Shown here piece after piece: positions 9,247 to 17,848 of a stretch of DNA of 64,000 bases. Positions within the stretch are counted from its first letter, which is position 1; every line of letters starts with the position of its first letter. The notes under the pieces are model-generated. The model did no database searches, had not been told where the DNA came from, and worked only from the letters and a program-made list of their open reading frames with translations. The translations under genes and the position numbers were made by a program. Source of the stretch: JAEINY01 sp942490535. Lineage in GTDB: Bacteria > Bacteroidota > Bacteroidia > Bacteroidales > Marinilabiliaceae. The DNA lies in assembly GCA_942490535.1 (NCBI GenBank), contig CALNXQ010000002.1, forward strand, positions 620,001-684,000, given 5' to 3'.

Positions 9247-10143
9247 ATGACCATGACATCGTCAAAAATTTTTCAGGAATTAGAGAGCTATGCCATCATC
9301 ACCTTAGCATTGATGATTAGCTCTATTGGATGGGTTGGATTTATCATCCCCTCCAATATTGTAGGGGGCGGATTAATGGGGTTGTCATCCCTGATCTTTT
9401 TTGCGACCGGGTTACCCGTTGGGCCAACCAACCTGGTATTAAATGTCCTATTGATTGCTGTTGCCATAAAAATTCTGGGAAAGGGTTTTGGCATTAAAAC
9501 CATCTACTCAGTAGTTGTCCTTTCTCTTTTGGTCAGTGTACTGCCCTACTACATTACGGAGCCCATTGTGAAGGAAAAGTTTATGGCTGCCATTATTGGC
9601 GGAGGACTATCCGGTGCCAGTATCGGTATTCTTTTTTCACAGCGCGCCAGTACCGGAGGAACAGAGGTAATTGCGATGCTGGTGAATCACTATCGGAATA
9701 TTAGTCCTGGTAAAGTGATGATGTTTTGCGACATTCTGATTATCGGCTCCTCTTATATCATATTTGGATCGCTCGAAACAGTTGTGTATGGCTATGTGGT
9801 TATGGGCGTTATGTCCTATGTGGCCGATTTATTGCTCACTGGATCCCGGCAGTCGGTTCAAATAATGGTGATGTCCGATAAAGCAGATGAAGTTGCCAAA
9901 AAAATATCCACGGAAATTAACCGGGGGCTCACGTTTATTAGTGGCAGAGGCTATTATTCACAAACACCTCGCGAATACATTATGATGATATCACGAAAGT
10001 CGGAATCTCATCACATTCTACACATCATCAAAGAAATTGACCCCGATGCATTTATATCGGTCGGGAATGTAATGGCTGTCTATGGGAAAGGCTTTGATCA
10101 ATATCGCCCACCAATCCGCTCTAAAGGCATCCGGCGTTCATAA
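9247..10143 (+). CDS. YitT-family membrane protein (DUF161 plus DUF2179)
   Basis: The 298-residue protein has about five to six membrane spans in its first 200 residues (ALMISSIGWVGFIIPSNIVG, with glycine-rich GGGLMGLSSLIFF and RASTGGTEVIAMLV). It ends in a soluble DUF2179 domain of about 80 residues (INRGLTFISGRGYYSQTPRE). This two-part arrangement is diagnostic of the YitT family. The transport substrate or function of the family is not established. The ATG at 9247 gives a normal N-terminus. It converges on the pseudouridine synthase gene, with a symmetrical hairpin between the two stops. Confidence 0.92.
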   Translation: MTMTSSKIFQELESYAIITLALMISSIGWVGFIIPSNIVGGGLMGLSSLIFFATGLPVGPTNLVLNVLLIAVAIKILGKGFGIKTIYSVVVLSLLVSVLPYYITEPIVKEKFMAAIIGGGLSGASIGILFSQRASTGGTEVIAMLVNHYRNISPGKVMMFCDILIIGSSYIIFGSLETVVYGYVVMGVMSYVADLLLTGSRQSVQIMVMSDKADEVAKKISTEINRGLTFISGRGYYSQTPREYIMMISRKSESHHILHIIKEIDPDAFISVGNVMAVYGKGFDQYRPPIRSKGIRRS

Positions 10144-10168
10144 CCGGGAGCATTCGTTTTAGGCAAGA

Positions 10169-10203
10169 GGTTTCAGGTTTCACATTTGTTAAAACCTGAA
10201 ACC
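10169..10203. terminator. Symmetrical hairpin between convergent genes
   Basis: A perfect 12-bp inverted repeat (ggtttcaggttt at 10169-10180, aaacctgaaacc at 10192-10203) with an 11-base loop sits in the 67-bp gap between two gene ends. T-tracts are weak on both sides, so the terminator role is inferred from position. Confidence 0.55.
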
Positions 10204-10210
10204 ACATAGC

Positions 10211-10930
10211 TTATTCCTCCACCATCCAATTACATTTCAGACCTTCCATTTTTTTGAGAACATCTTCAAAATCAGATGGAATTCCGGTATCAAATGTGAT
10301 TTTCTCTAGCGTTCCGGGGTGTGTAAAAGTCAACGAGCGAGCGTGTAAAAAGAGACGCTTATGCTGTGTTTTATCAGTCATGATACGATTGAGGGTCCAA
10401 TCGCCATGTTGTGTGTCCCCAAGTATATCATATCGCTGACTGGAGAAATGCTGCCGAATTTGATGCCAACGGCCGGTTTCGGGAGTGGCCTCCACTAAAC
10501 TAATGGCCTTGACTTCTTTGTCTTTAAAAGTTATATCTGTTTCAACGGCACTTAGCTTCTTAAAACGAGTTAATGCCTTTTGACGCGTTTTTTTCTTTTT
10601 AATCACAACTGGCGTATCAAATACGCCTTCGGATTCTGGTTCTCCTTTAACAATGACAATGTATTTCTTTTCCACCTGCCGTTGTTCAAATTGAATGGCC
10701 AATTTATTGGCAACATCAGGCGACAAAGCCAACACAATGACACCGGAAGTCTTTGCATCCAATCGATGTACCGGATAAACAGAGGTGCCGATGAGCTTAC
10801 CTACTAACTTTGTCAGGTAATCAGCATCGACAGCCATGAATTCATTCTTGTGTACCGGCAGTTCCACCGGTTTATTGACCACCACCAGGTGTTCATCCTG
10901 ATGCAAGATTTGATCTGAAGTTAATTCCAT
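10211..10930 (-). CDS. RluA-family pseudouridine synthase
   Basis: The 239-residue protein carries the catalytic motif of the RluA family, VYPVHRLDAKTSGVIVLA, with the presumed nucleophile Asp58. It also has VNKPVELPVHKNEF near the start and RWHQIRQHFSSQRYDILGD later, both typical. The N-terminal S4 RNA-binding domain found in RluC/RluD is absent, so it resembles the short TruC/RluA-like subgroup. It would isomerise specific uridines in rRNA or tRNA, but the target site cannot be told. It starts 60 bp from the stop of the M6 protease gene, which may read into it. Confidence 0.93.
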   Translation of the reverse strand: MELTSDQILHQDEHLVVVNKPVELPVHKNEFMAVDADYLTKLVGKLIGTSVYPVHRLDAKTSGVIVLALSPDVANKLAIQFEQRQVEKKYIVIVKGEPESEGVFDTPVVIKKKKTRQKALTRFKKLSAVETDITFKDKEVKAISLVEATPETGRWHQIRQHFSSQRYDILGDTQHGDWTLNRIMTDKTQHKRLFLHARSLTFTHPGTLEKITFDTGIPSDFEDVLKKMEGLKCNWMVEE

Positions 10931-10990
10931 TGTACAAAGATAGGCTTTGCAACTGGCCCACCAAGTAAAATGAGCTCTGGTTCATTTCAA

Positions 10991-13879
10991 TTACTTCTGT
11001 ATAACCAGTTTCATCAAATGCTCCTGATGCCCGGACATCAATTGTAGTATGTATATGCCCTCAGGTAACGCTGTTAAATCAATTTGACTGGAAGCCATTT
11101 CAAGTACGCCACTTAACATGCGGGTGCCGGAAATACTGACCACTTGATATTGAGCAGGCACATTGACTAACCCTAATATTATCGTAACCATTCCATTGGA
11201 TGGATTAGGATACACCTGAACCTTCTCTATCGTCTTTTCCTCAATAGCAGTACTTACACTCAGTACCACATCCACCTGTAGATCCTTATTAACGTCCACC
11301 TGCCCCTCTACTGTATTATAGCCAGTCAAATCCACACTATAGGCATAGGCTGAACCTACAGGGACATCAAAAAATACGGCATCACCACCTGCATCTGATT
11401 GTATCTGCAATCCATTGAATAGCACCGTAGCACCTGAGATGGGATTAATTCCATCGGTCACATTTATGGTTACGGTATAAAAAACTACCTTTTCAATTAC
11501 AACCTCATCAATAACAATTCCGTGGCCATAATTCGCAACGCCTTCGAAGGCTATTTGATAGTTTGATGTTGGTGTTAAATAAAAAGACGCTTCCTGCCAA
11601 TTGGTGATTGATGTGGTATATGTTACCAGTTCTGTCCACAGCAAATCCCCCTCCTCCTTAGTTAGCACTTTTAATACATCCTGATCACCCAACCAATCTG
11701 CTTGTGCATGCTGAAATGAAAATCGATAGGTCTCTCCCATTACAGGAATAAATTCGGGAGATATTAACCTGGTAGTTTTCCCATAATCAGTATCCGAAAA
11801 AAGGACATTATTGCCACCTTCATAAGCCGAAACCGGTATCTTCCCGCTTCCATCCGTCCCACCATTGCTTAGAACCCAATCTAATGGTTCCCCTGCAACC
11901 TGCGATTGCGTCCAGTTTTGCAACCCCAATTCAAAACCATCATGCCATGGAAAAACACTAACAGGAGCCGCAATAGTAAGTGTATTCTTGCCAATTCCAA
12001 CACTATAATCAGCACCTCTATTTGACCACAACCGGTAATAGTAAGTGGTTTTTTCATCCAAATTCAAATGTTGGAATTCATTATGCACATCCCCTACATA
12101 TATTACAAATCCGCCGCCAGGAATTACATCATCCGGTTGATAGATCATGCCATTCACCGGCGTTCCAAAATCACCTGACGTCGAATAAGCCAATATGACC
12201 GGAAAAGATTCGTCTGAAGGCACCCAATTTATTGTGATTTGATCATAACTAACCGGATTCAGGTCTAAACTTTTAGGAGCTCCATCCTGCAGTGCCATAA
12301 AGTCAAATTGAATATCGCTTCCGCCCTCTAAAATTCCGGTAACTGATTGATTAGTCGTATTACCGGCCCAATCCAGGGCATTTGGCACTGATTCATCTGT
12401 AAATACATTCAAACCAGAAGTACCGGGAAACGTACAGGAAGCACTATTTATAATGCCACCTGCTGCCTTGGGGTACAATCCCTGATGCGCTCCAATATTT
12501 ATCGTATTACTGCTGCGGTGGGCATTAATATAATTTTCGTCGACATGATATATCAACAATCCTTTACCAGGTAAATATTGATCAAAGCCACTGAGCTGTT
12601 TGTTCTCCAGGAGAAAAAACTCACCTTCGGTAGCTGTATTTATTCGTAGCACCTGCCCTGCCGTCAGGGATGGCTCTAAAACCACACTTTGAGGAGAAGA
12701 CAGTGTCAGTGTGGTATTCCACCCCAGCACATTTTTCTCATAAGCATTCACATGTGCCGGTTGAGAACCGCTTGGATTTCCATTGTAGGCTCCACTTCCC
12801 ATTAAATCCCAATTGCCGGTTCCTTTGTATGACCCATTGGATGCATAATCAACATCATAATAATCCGGAACCCCCAGACTATGACCAAATTCATGGCAAA
12901 TCACTCCAATGGTCGTCCTATTTCCACTTGATCCATACTGCTCGGGTTGGACCGTATAACTATTCACTACTACATTATTAAACGTGCGTTCCTGGCTAGA
13001 ATATCCTGCCGAAGATAACGTCCATGAATGGGACCAGATATCAGAGGTATTGGATGTGACCTCCTGTCCTCCTCCTTGGTGGATAATCGCCACTCCATCC
13101 ACTTCACCATCCGCATTATTGTCAAACTCCGAAAAATCCACGCCAACAGCAAAAGCTGCCTGAATGGCATCATAGGCAAATTCACCCCATTTCGACTCGG
13201 GTCCATAATAATCATGTGTATTAGGTAGGGTAATCCAAAGTGAAACAGTAGTTGTAATATCAAGCAGTCCACCTGAATTTTCGATATAAAAATCTCTGAA
13301 ACTACCAGTTCCATTATAGTTTTCCTGATTCATCAAGCCATTAAAATCGGCTTGGGAATACGTCGTTTCTGTATCACTAAAATTAGCGAGGATCAATAAG
13401 TTTTTGCGAATACCAGAAGGCGGAAAAAGTACTGCTGCTGTTGATGATGTACTCTTTAATCCACTTGAAGGCTTTTTTAGCAGCTTTTTCTGCAGAATAA
13501 TCGCCGATGAAACACCCAGATTTTTACCCACTCTATTAATGTAATCATACTCTTCCGCGGAGCGTTCCTTCTTTTGTGAGACTCTCACTCCAGATGGTAC
13601 AGCTACACCTGATTTCAATAAACCTGCATATTCAAAAATACCCCTTTGATTTCGAACGATTCTATAGCCATCATCTGTTGTGATCCAATGAAACCACTCA
13701 TCACCATGTAGACGAATTGTTAAAGAGGTACCATCCGGTTGTTTAATCTTTTGAGGAAATGGAAGTGCCGAAATGGCGCGTACTTCTGGCTGTAAAACAT
13801 ATAGAAAAATAAACAACACCCCTATATACGCCCCTATCATTCTCATTACTCTTCTAATTTTAGTTTTCCAACAGATCAT
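10991..13879 (-). CDS. Secreted M6-family metalloprotease with type A T9SS sorting domain
   Basis: The 962-residue protein has a signal peptide (hydrophobic core about 15-32; starts at residues 12 or 14 are possible alternatives). A propeptide-like region precedes an M6 (immune inhibitor A-like) catalytic domain, about residues 155-540. The zinc motif is HEFGHSLGVPD, with His329, Glu330, His333 and the third-ligand candidate Asp339. After it come a fibronectin III-like segment (about 545-640), a jelly-roll/MAM-like domain (about 650-800), a carboxypeptidase-regulatory-like domain (about 805-880) and the C-terminal sorting domain (VYPNPSNGMVTI to the end). It should cross the outer membrane by the T9SS and degrade extracellular protein. 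Confidence 0.94.
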   Translation of the reverse strand: MICWKTKIRRVMRMIGAYIGVLFIFLYVLQPEVRAISALPFPQKIKQPDGTSLTIRLHGDEWFHWITTDDGYRIVRNQRGIFEYAGLLKSGVAVPSGVRVSQKKERSAEEYDYINRVGKNLGVSSAIILQKKLLKKPSSGLKSTSSTAAVLFPPSGIRKNLLILANFSDTETTYSQADFNGLMNQENYNGTGSFRDFYIENSGGLLDITTTVSLWITLPNTHDYYGPESKWGEFAYDAIQAAFAVGVDFSEFDNNADGEVDGVAIIHQGGGQEVTSNTSDIWSHSWTLSSAGYSSQERTFNNVVVNSYTVQPEQYGSSGNRTTIGVICHEFGHSLGVPDYYDVDYASNGSYKGTGNWDLMGSGAYNGNPSGSQPAHVNAYEKNVLGWNTTLTLSSPQSVVLEPSLTAGQVLRINTATEGEFFLLENKQLSGFDQYLPGKGLLIYHVDENYINAHRSSNTINIGAHQGLYPKAAGGIINSASCTFPGTSGLNVFTDESVPNALDWAGNTTNQSVTGILEGGSDIQFDFMALQDGAPKSLDLNPVSYDQITINWVPSDESFPVILAYSTSGDFGTPVNGMIYQPDDVIPGGGFVIYVGDVHNEFQHLNLDEKTTYYYRLWSNRGADYSVGIGKNTLTIAAPVSVFPWHDGFELGLQNWTQSQVAGEPLDWVLSNGGTDGSGKIPVSAYEGGNNVLFSDTDYGKTTRLISPEFIPVMGETYRFSFQHAQADWLGDQDVLKVLTKEEGDLLWTELVTYTTSITNWQEASFYLTPTSNYQIAFEGVANYGHGIVIDEVVIEKVVFYTVTINVTDGINPISGATVLFNGLQIQSDAGGDAVFFDVPVGSAYAYSVDLTGYNTVEGQVDVNKDLQVDVVLSVSTAIEEKTIEKVQVYPNPSNGMVTIILGLVNVPAQYQVVSISGTRMLSGVLEMASSQIDLTALPEGIYILQLMSGHQEHLMKLVIQK

Positions 13880-13911
13880 TACATGTACGGTCTTTCTATC
13901 CTAAATGTTCC

Positions 13912-13919
13912 TACATTTG
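13912..13919 (+). promoter_or_regulatory. Bacteroidota -7 box for the EamA gene
   Basis: TACATTTG is an exact match to TAnnTTTG, 25 bp upstream of the ATG at 13945. The -33 element is weak. It lies in the short divergent gap between the EamA gene and the M6 protease gene. Confidence 0.5.
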
Positions 13920-13944
13920 TCCGTAAAAATAAGTCATTGCTAAA

Positions 13945-14853
13945 ATGAATGTAACCTCTTTGAAAGTCATCCTGCTCGCTATATTGGCTTGCCTGTTGTG
14001 GTCCACTGCTTTTGTTGGCATTAAAATAGGTCTTCAATACACGACTCCCCTACAATTTGCAGGCATTCGCTTTTTTCTGGCAGGGATCATCCTTATCCCT
14101 TTTGCAGGGAATTTACAAGGCTATTATCGCACTATTACCAAACACTTCAAAATCATTCTAAAAGTATCTGCATTTCAGACCATATTGCTCTATGCTTTGT
14201 TTTATTATGGCATTGATTTGTTGCCAGGCTCACTCGCTGCCATCATCATTGGCTCTCAACCCCTTTTTGCAGCCATTGTGGCTCACTTATTCATCGCAGA
14301 TGACAAAATGGGACTACGAAAAACCCTCATCATTTCATCAGGTATTTTTGGTATTGTATTAATCGCAGCGCGCAAAGGACTTGCAGGACCGGAAGGCTTG
14401 CCTGACCTTTTAGGCATTGCGCTACTGGTGCTGGCTAATATTGCTTCCGGATTAGGAAATGTATTTGTCAGTAAAAACAAATCGTCCTTATCTCCCATTA
14501 TACTCAACTCAAGCCAAATGATGATTGGTGGATTCATTCTGTTCCTGATTTCCTTATTGTCAGAACCCTTACCCCAGATCTCGTTTCCAGCAGACTATTT
14601 TTACGCCTTATCCTGGTTAAGCCTTATATCAGCAGGAGCCTTCACGATATGGTTTATGCTCCTACAGAAACCATATGTAAAAGTTTCCGATTTGAACATT
14701 TACAAATTTATCATTCCGGTTTTTGGTGCGGTTCTAAGCTGGGTAATATTACCCAATGAATCGCCTGATTTGACATCCATCGCAGGCATGCTTATTATCG
14801 GTGCATCTGTTGTTATTTATGCACTCCAAACAGGAAAGGCTACTAAAAAGTAA
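13945..14853 (+). CDS. EamA/DMT-superfamily permease
   Basis: The 302-residue protein has ten predicted membrane spans arranged as two EamA halves (about 8-135 and 150-295). The first opens with LLAILACLLWSTAFVGIKIG, and each half carries the RFFLAGIILIPFAG- or GAVLSWVILP-type family segments. Members export or import small metabolites; the substrate is unknown. Its stop overlaps the stop of the convergent LpxR-like gene by 11 bp (14843-14853). A -7 box at 13912 suggests its own promoter. Confidence 0.93.
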   Translation: MNVTSLKVILLAILACLLWSTAFVGIKIGLQYTTPLQFAGIRFFLAGIILIPFAGNLQGYYRTITKHFKIILKVSAFQTILLYALFYYGIDLLPGSLAAIIIGSQPLFAAIVAHLFIADDKMGLRKTLIISSGIFGIVLIAARKGLAGPEGLPDLLGIALLVLANIASGLGNVFVSKNKSSLSPIILNSSQMMIGGFILFLISLLSEPLPQISFPADYFYALSWLSLISAGAFTIWFMLLQKPYVKVSDLNIYKFIIPVFGAVLSWVILPNESPDLTSIAGMLIIGASVVIYALQTGKATKK

Positions 14854-15811
14854 AAAAGAGCCGGGTTGACGTATACCAATGACTAATCCCTTCTGTAAAC
14901 TCTGATGAATTCAATATAACATTGAAATTTAAGCCAATAAATTTATAATTGAGGGCCAATCCGGAACTTACCCTGGCCACAATCTTACGCATATCCCCAT
15001 ATGCCACATAATGCAGTTTGGGATTGCGCTGCCACCCTCCTTGCAATGTTGCATTATATCCCACCAAAGATATGGAAGGCTCTACCGTAGCAAATAATTG
15101 CCAATCCTGCCCCTTACATGCTAATGGTAAGCCAAGCGTCTCCAAGTAACTACTCATAATGCCCGAACGAAACAGCAGCCCAAAGGAAACATCGTCGTGC
15201 AAAGTTCCCACTCGCAATTGCCCTTTGCCATACACATCTAAATACCGAAAATCCCAAAAACGTTGATGAGCAGTAAAATTATAATTCAAAACAGGCCAAT
15301 TGTAATGCTGATATCCCCAGCCTTGAGGTAAGGCATTGTGAGTCTTTTCATGATATTTATATTGAACAGTACCAGCACCGGATGCAGGCCCCATGATACC
15401 AATATCTAATTCACTTTTGATCATTAATCCCGAAACTCGGTTAGATGCAATTGATTTAGATGAAAACACTAATACACCAGCATATGGGCGATCCTTAAAT
15501 TGTATCTCCTGACTTTTTATATCTCGTGGGGTGTAAGTGCGCTGATCAACAGAAAAGCCATAAATGACCTGATCATAATTAGCGGGTTTTAAAAGCAAAT
15601 TATTAGCTGGATTCAACTGAAAGAATGAATGATACAAAAACAACCCCATTCCCTGTGTGTAATAATAATCTGTCATCATAAAGACATCATTGTCCCACCC
15701 CAATTGATAAAGCTTATCCGACCTGTTTACCTGAGCATTTAGATTAAATGCATAAAACAAAACCAACCATAATCCAAAATGAACCGATCTTTTCCCCACC
15801 ATACACAACAT
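14843..15811 (-). CDS. LpxR-like lipid A 3'-O-deacylase (DUF2219), outer-membrane barrel
   Basis: The 322-residue protein has a signal peptide ending near LNAQ (about residue 27) and ends in RLFFTF, an aromatic barrel terminus. The family signatures are present: GWDNDVF with Asn41 and Asp42, YYYTQG with Thr52, DRPYAG at about 107-112, GIMGPASGAGTVQ followed by His154, and PQGWGYQ at about 162-168. In Salmonella LpxR the catalytic Asn, Asp, Ser/Thr and His lie in the matching motifs. It would remove the 3'-linked acyl chain of lipid A in the outer leaflet. It is divergent from a PagL-like gene 167 bp away, which suggests a lipid A modification pair. Confidence 0.88.
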   Translation of the reverse strand: MLCMVGKRSVHFGLWLVLFYAFNLNAQVNRSDKLYQLGWDNDVFMMTDYYYTQGMGLFLYHSFFQLNPANNLLLKPANYDQVIYGFSVDQRTYTPRDIKSQEIQFKDRPYAGVLVFSSKSIASNRVSGLMIKSELDIGIMGPASGAGTVQYKYHEKTHNALPQGWGYQHYNWPVLNYNFTAHQRFWDFRYLDVYGKGQLRVGTLHDDVSFGLLFRSGIMSSYLETLGLPLACKGQDWQLFATVEPSISLVGYNATLQGGWQRNPKLHYVAYGDMRKIVARVSSGLALNYKFIGLNFNVILNSSEFTEGISHWYTSTRLFFTF

Positions 15812-15945
15812 TTACTTCCCAACAACACAAATACGATTCCAATTTCATTCTCTACGAGAAAATTGCATAAATTGTTCGTTTCAATACATTCAAAAGCCCT
15901 TTCAGAACAATTATTACAGATGAATGTTAAAAAAGCAAAAAAACT

Positions 15946-15953
15946 TATCTTTA
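15946..15953 (+). promoter_or_regulatory. Possible -7 box for the PagL-like gene
   Basis: TATCTTTA is one base off TAnnTTTG and lies 24 bp before the ATG at 15978. It would place the transcript start near 15960, downstream of the alternative in-frame codon at 15924, and so supports the later start. Confidence 0.35.
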
Positions 15954-15977
15954 CTTCAAATCTTAACTTTTAATGAA

Positions 15978-17183
15978 ATGAAAAAAACTTATTTGGCTTT
16001 TATTCTTGTTTTGCTGACCTTTTCCTTGATGGGGCAGACACCTGAGTTGTCTTCTGCGGCTAAAAAGGATACGACCACTAAAAAGACTAAGTACAAGTTT
16101 CTATCAATAAAATATCAAGCGGGTACCGTTCTCCAGACCAATGCCTTTTTAGAGGGAGACAATATGGCCGGCAAACCCATCGATTATTATCAATCTCTAG
16201 CTCTTCAGTATGGAAGACAAACCGATGGAAATCGGGAATGGGAACACATCTTCAACTTTCCTTTCTATGGATTTGGTTTTTATACGGCTAACTTCTTTAA
16301 TACGGATGAACTTGGTCATCCAATGGCTTTATATGGTTTTTTAGGAATTCCACTAAAACGCTGGCAGCGCAGCTCCCTTGGATACAAGCTGGGATTTGGA
16401 CTGACTTATAACTGGGAACCCTATGACACCTATGAAAATCCTTTTAATGTAGCCATCGGTTCCTATCGAACAGTGTATATTGATGCCAGTTTGTATTATC
16501 AATACCAATTAGGAAAACGGTGGGATTTAAATGCAGGTTTTGGCTTTTCTCATTTCTCCAACGGCGGTACAAAAAAGCCAAACAGTGGGATTAATTTAGT
16601 ATCTCCCTTTGTGGAACTGAAATACAATCTCAAAGATCGCCCTCTATTGGTCAGAAAAATTGTTGACCCATATCCACAACATCATGAGCTTTCATTCAAT
16701 CTTGGTTTAAGTGGCCGCCAGATCGTTTACGATGTTAATGAAAATGAGGGATTGGATGATAAATACCAGGACATCACTTACACAGTTGTTAACATATCTG
16801 CTGCTTATCTAAAACAAACTACCTGGAAGAATAAATTTGGAGGTGGTATGGATCTAACCTATGATGAGTCAGTTGATGCCCAGATTGATATTAAAGATGG
16901 CAAACCAGAAAAAGTACCCAGCGTAAATTTTGGCGAAAAAATGTCCATGGGCATATTTGGCACCTATGAATTCTGCGTGGATCGTCTATCGGTAGCTTCC
17001 TACCTGGGAGCTTATGTATTCAGAAAAAAGATACCTGATCCGGATCCAGTACTGTATCAAAAGTTTGGTGTCAAATATCACTTTAATAATGACATGTATG
17101 CTGGTGTTTTGGTGCGGGCGCATAACTTTTCTGTGGCTGATTTTATTGAATGGCACATAGGCTACCGGATTAAATGGGAATAA
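15978..17183 (+). CDS. PagL-like acyloxyacyl hydrolase / lipid A 3-O-deacylase, outer-membrane
   Basis: From the ATG at 15978 the protein has 401 residues and a clear signal peptide (MKKTYLAFILVLLTFSLMGQ). An upstream in-frame start at 15924 would bury that signal behind 18 extra residues. The central motif FSHFSNGGTKKPNSGIN contains the H-x-S-N-x-G block that forms the PagL active site (His, Ser), with a downstream Glu in SPFVELKY. The protein ends in DFIEWHIGYRIKW, again PagL-like. It is longer than PagL (about 170 residues) because of an extra beta-rich domain of roughly 180 residues after the catalytic barrel, a layout common in Bacteroidota. Predicted to hydrolyse an ester-linked acyl chain of lipid A, next to the LpxR-like gene. 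Confidence 0.85.
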   Translation: MKKTYLAFILVLLTFSLMGQTPELSSAAKKDTTTKKTKYKFLSIKYQAGTVLQTNAFLEGDNMAGKPIDYYQSLALQYGRQTDGNREWEHIFNFPFYGFGFYTANFFNTDELGHPMALYGFLGIPLKRWQRSSLGYKLGFGLTYNWEPYDTYENPFNVAIGSYRTVYIDASLYYQYQLGKRWDLNAGFGFSHFSNGGTKKPNSGINLVSPFVELKYNLKDRPLLVRKIVDPYPQHHELSFNLGLSGRQIVYDVNENEGLDDKYQDITYTVVNISAAYLKQTTWKNKFGGGMDLTYDESVDAQIDIKDGKPEKVPSVNFGEKMSMGIFGTYEFCVDRLSVASYLGAYVFRKKIPDPDPVLYQKFGVKYHFNNDMYAGVLVRAHNFSVADFIEWHIGYRIKWE

Positions 17184-17238
17184 CATTCTGGCACAAGATT
17201 TGATTTCCAACAACTAAGTTTAACTTAATATTGACATA

Positions 17239-17802
17239 ATGAAAAGAACATTATTATTTACGCTGCTACTCAGCTTTACCATGGTTCTTTTCGCACAAGA
17301 AGAATCAACCAAGCTGACGCGAAAAGAGAAAAGAGAAATTAAAAAACAAGAACAAAAAGAATTTGAGCAAGCACTAACTGCTGCGCTTGCTAAAAGTATT
17401 GATGATAAAAAATGGGTGTTGGAAGCCAATTCCTTAGCAGACAAACGAGGATCGTCCATTCCTGTGAATAGTAACCTTAACTTTATTGCCTTAGAAGGTG
17501 ATGAAGTATTTATTCAATTGGGGTCTAACGCCGGTCTTGGGGCAAATGGTGTAGGCGGTATTTCAGTACGGGCCAAGGTAACAAAATACGAAGTGAAGAA
17601 AAACGAAAAGAAAGGCACTTATTATTTTCAAATCTACACTTCTTCTGCTTTAGGCTCATTTGATATCCGGATGGATTGTAATGGCAGCGGACAAATCGCA
17701 TCAGCAACCATATCGGGAAATACATCCAGAAAAGTAACCTACAGTGGCCAATTAGTACCATTAGAAAAGTCAACGGTTTACAAAGGAACTCCAATCATCT
17801 AA
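17239..17802 (+). CDS. DUF4251-domain periplasmic protein
   Basis: The 187-residue protein has a signal peptide (MKRTLLFTLLLSFTMVLFAQ), then a charged helix (about 25-50, LTRKEKREIKKQEQKEFEQA) and a beta-rich DUF4251 domain (about 55-180) with NSNLNFIALEGDEVFIQLGS and GVGGISVRAKVTKYEV. The domain has no known function. It follows the PagL-like gene by 55 bp in the same direction and ends at a strong terminator, so the two probably form one transcript. Confidence 0.8.
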   Translation: MKRTLLFTLLLSFTMVLFAQEESTKLTRKEKREIKKQEQKEFEQALTAALAKSIDDKKWVLEANSLADKRGSSIPVNSNLNFIALEGDEVFIQLGSNAGLGANGVGGISVRAKVTKYEVKKNEKKGTYYFQIYTSSALGSFDIRMDCNGSGQIASATISGNTSRKVTYSGQLVPLEKSTVYKGTPII

Positions 17803-17810
17803 TATCATAT

Positions 17811-17840
17811 GGATCGCTCAAAATGAGCGATCCTTTTTTT
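17811..17840 (+). terminator. Rho-independent terminator
   Basis: Perfect 10-bp stem (ggatcgctca at 17811-17820, tgagcgatcc at 17824-17833) with a 3-base loop and seven Ts. It closes the PagL-like/DUF4251 unit just before the convergent histidine kinase. Confidence 0.93.
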
Positions 17841-17848
17841 ATTGTGAA

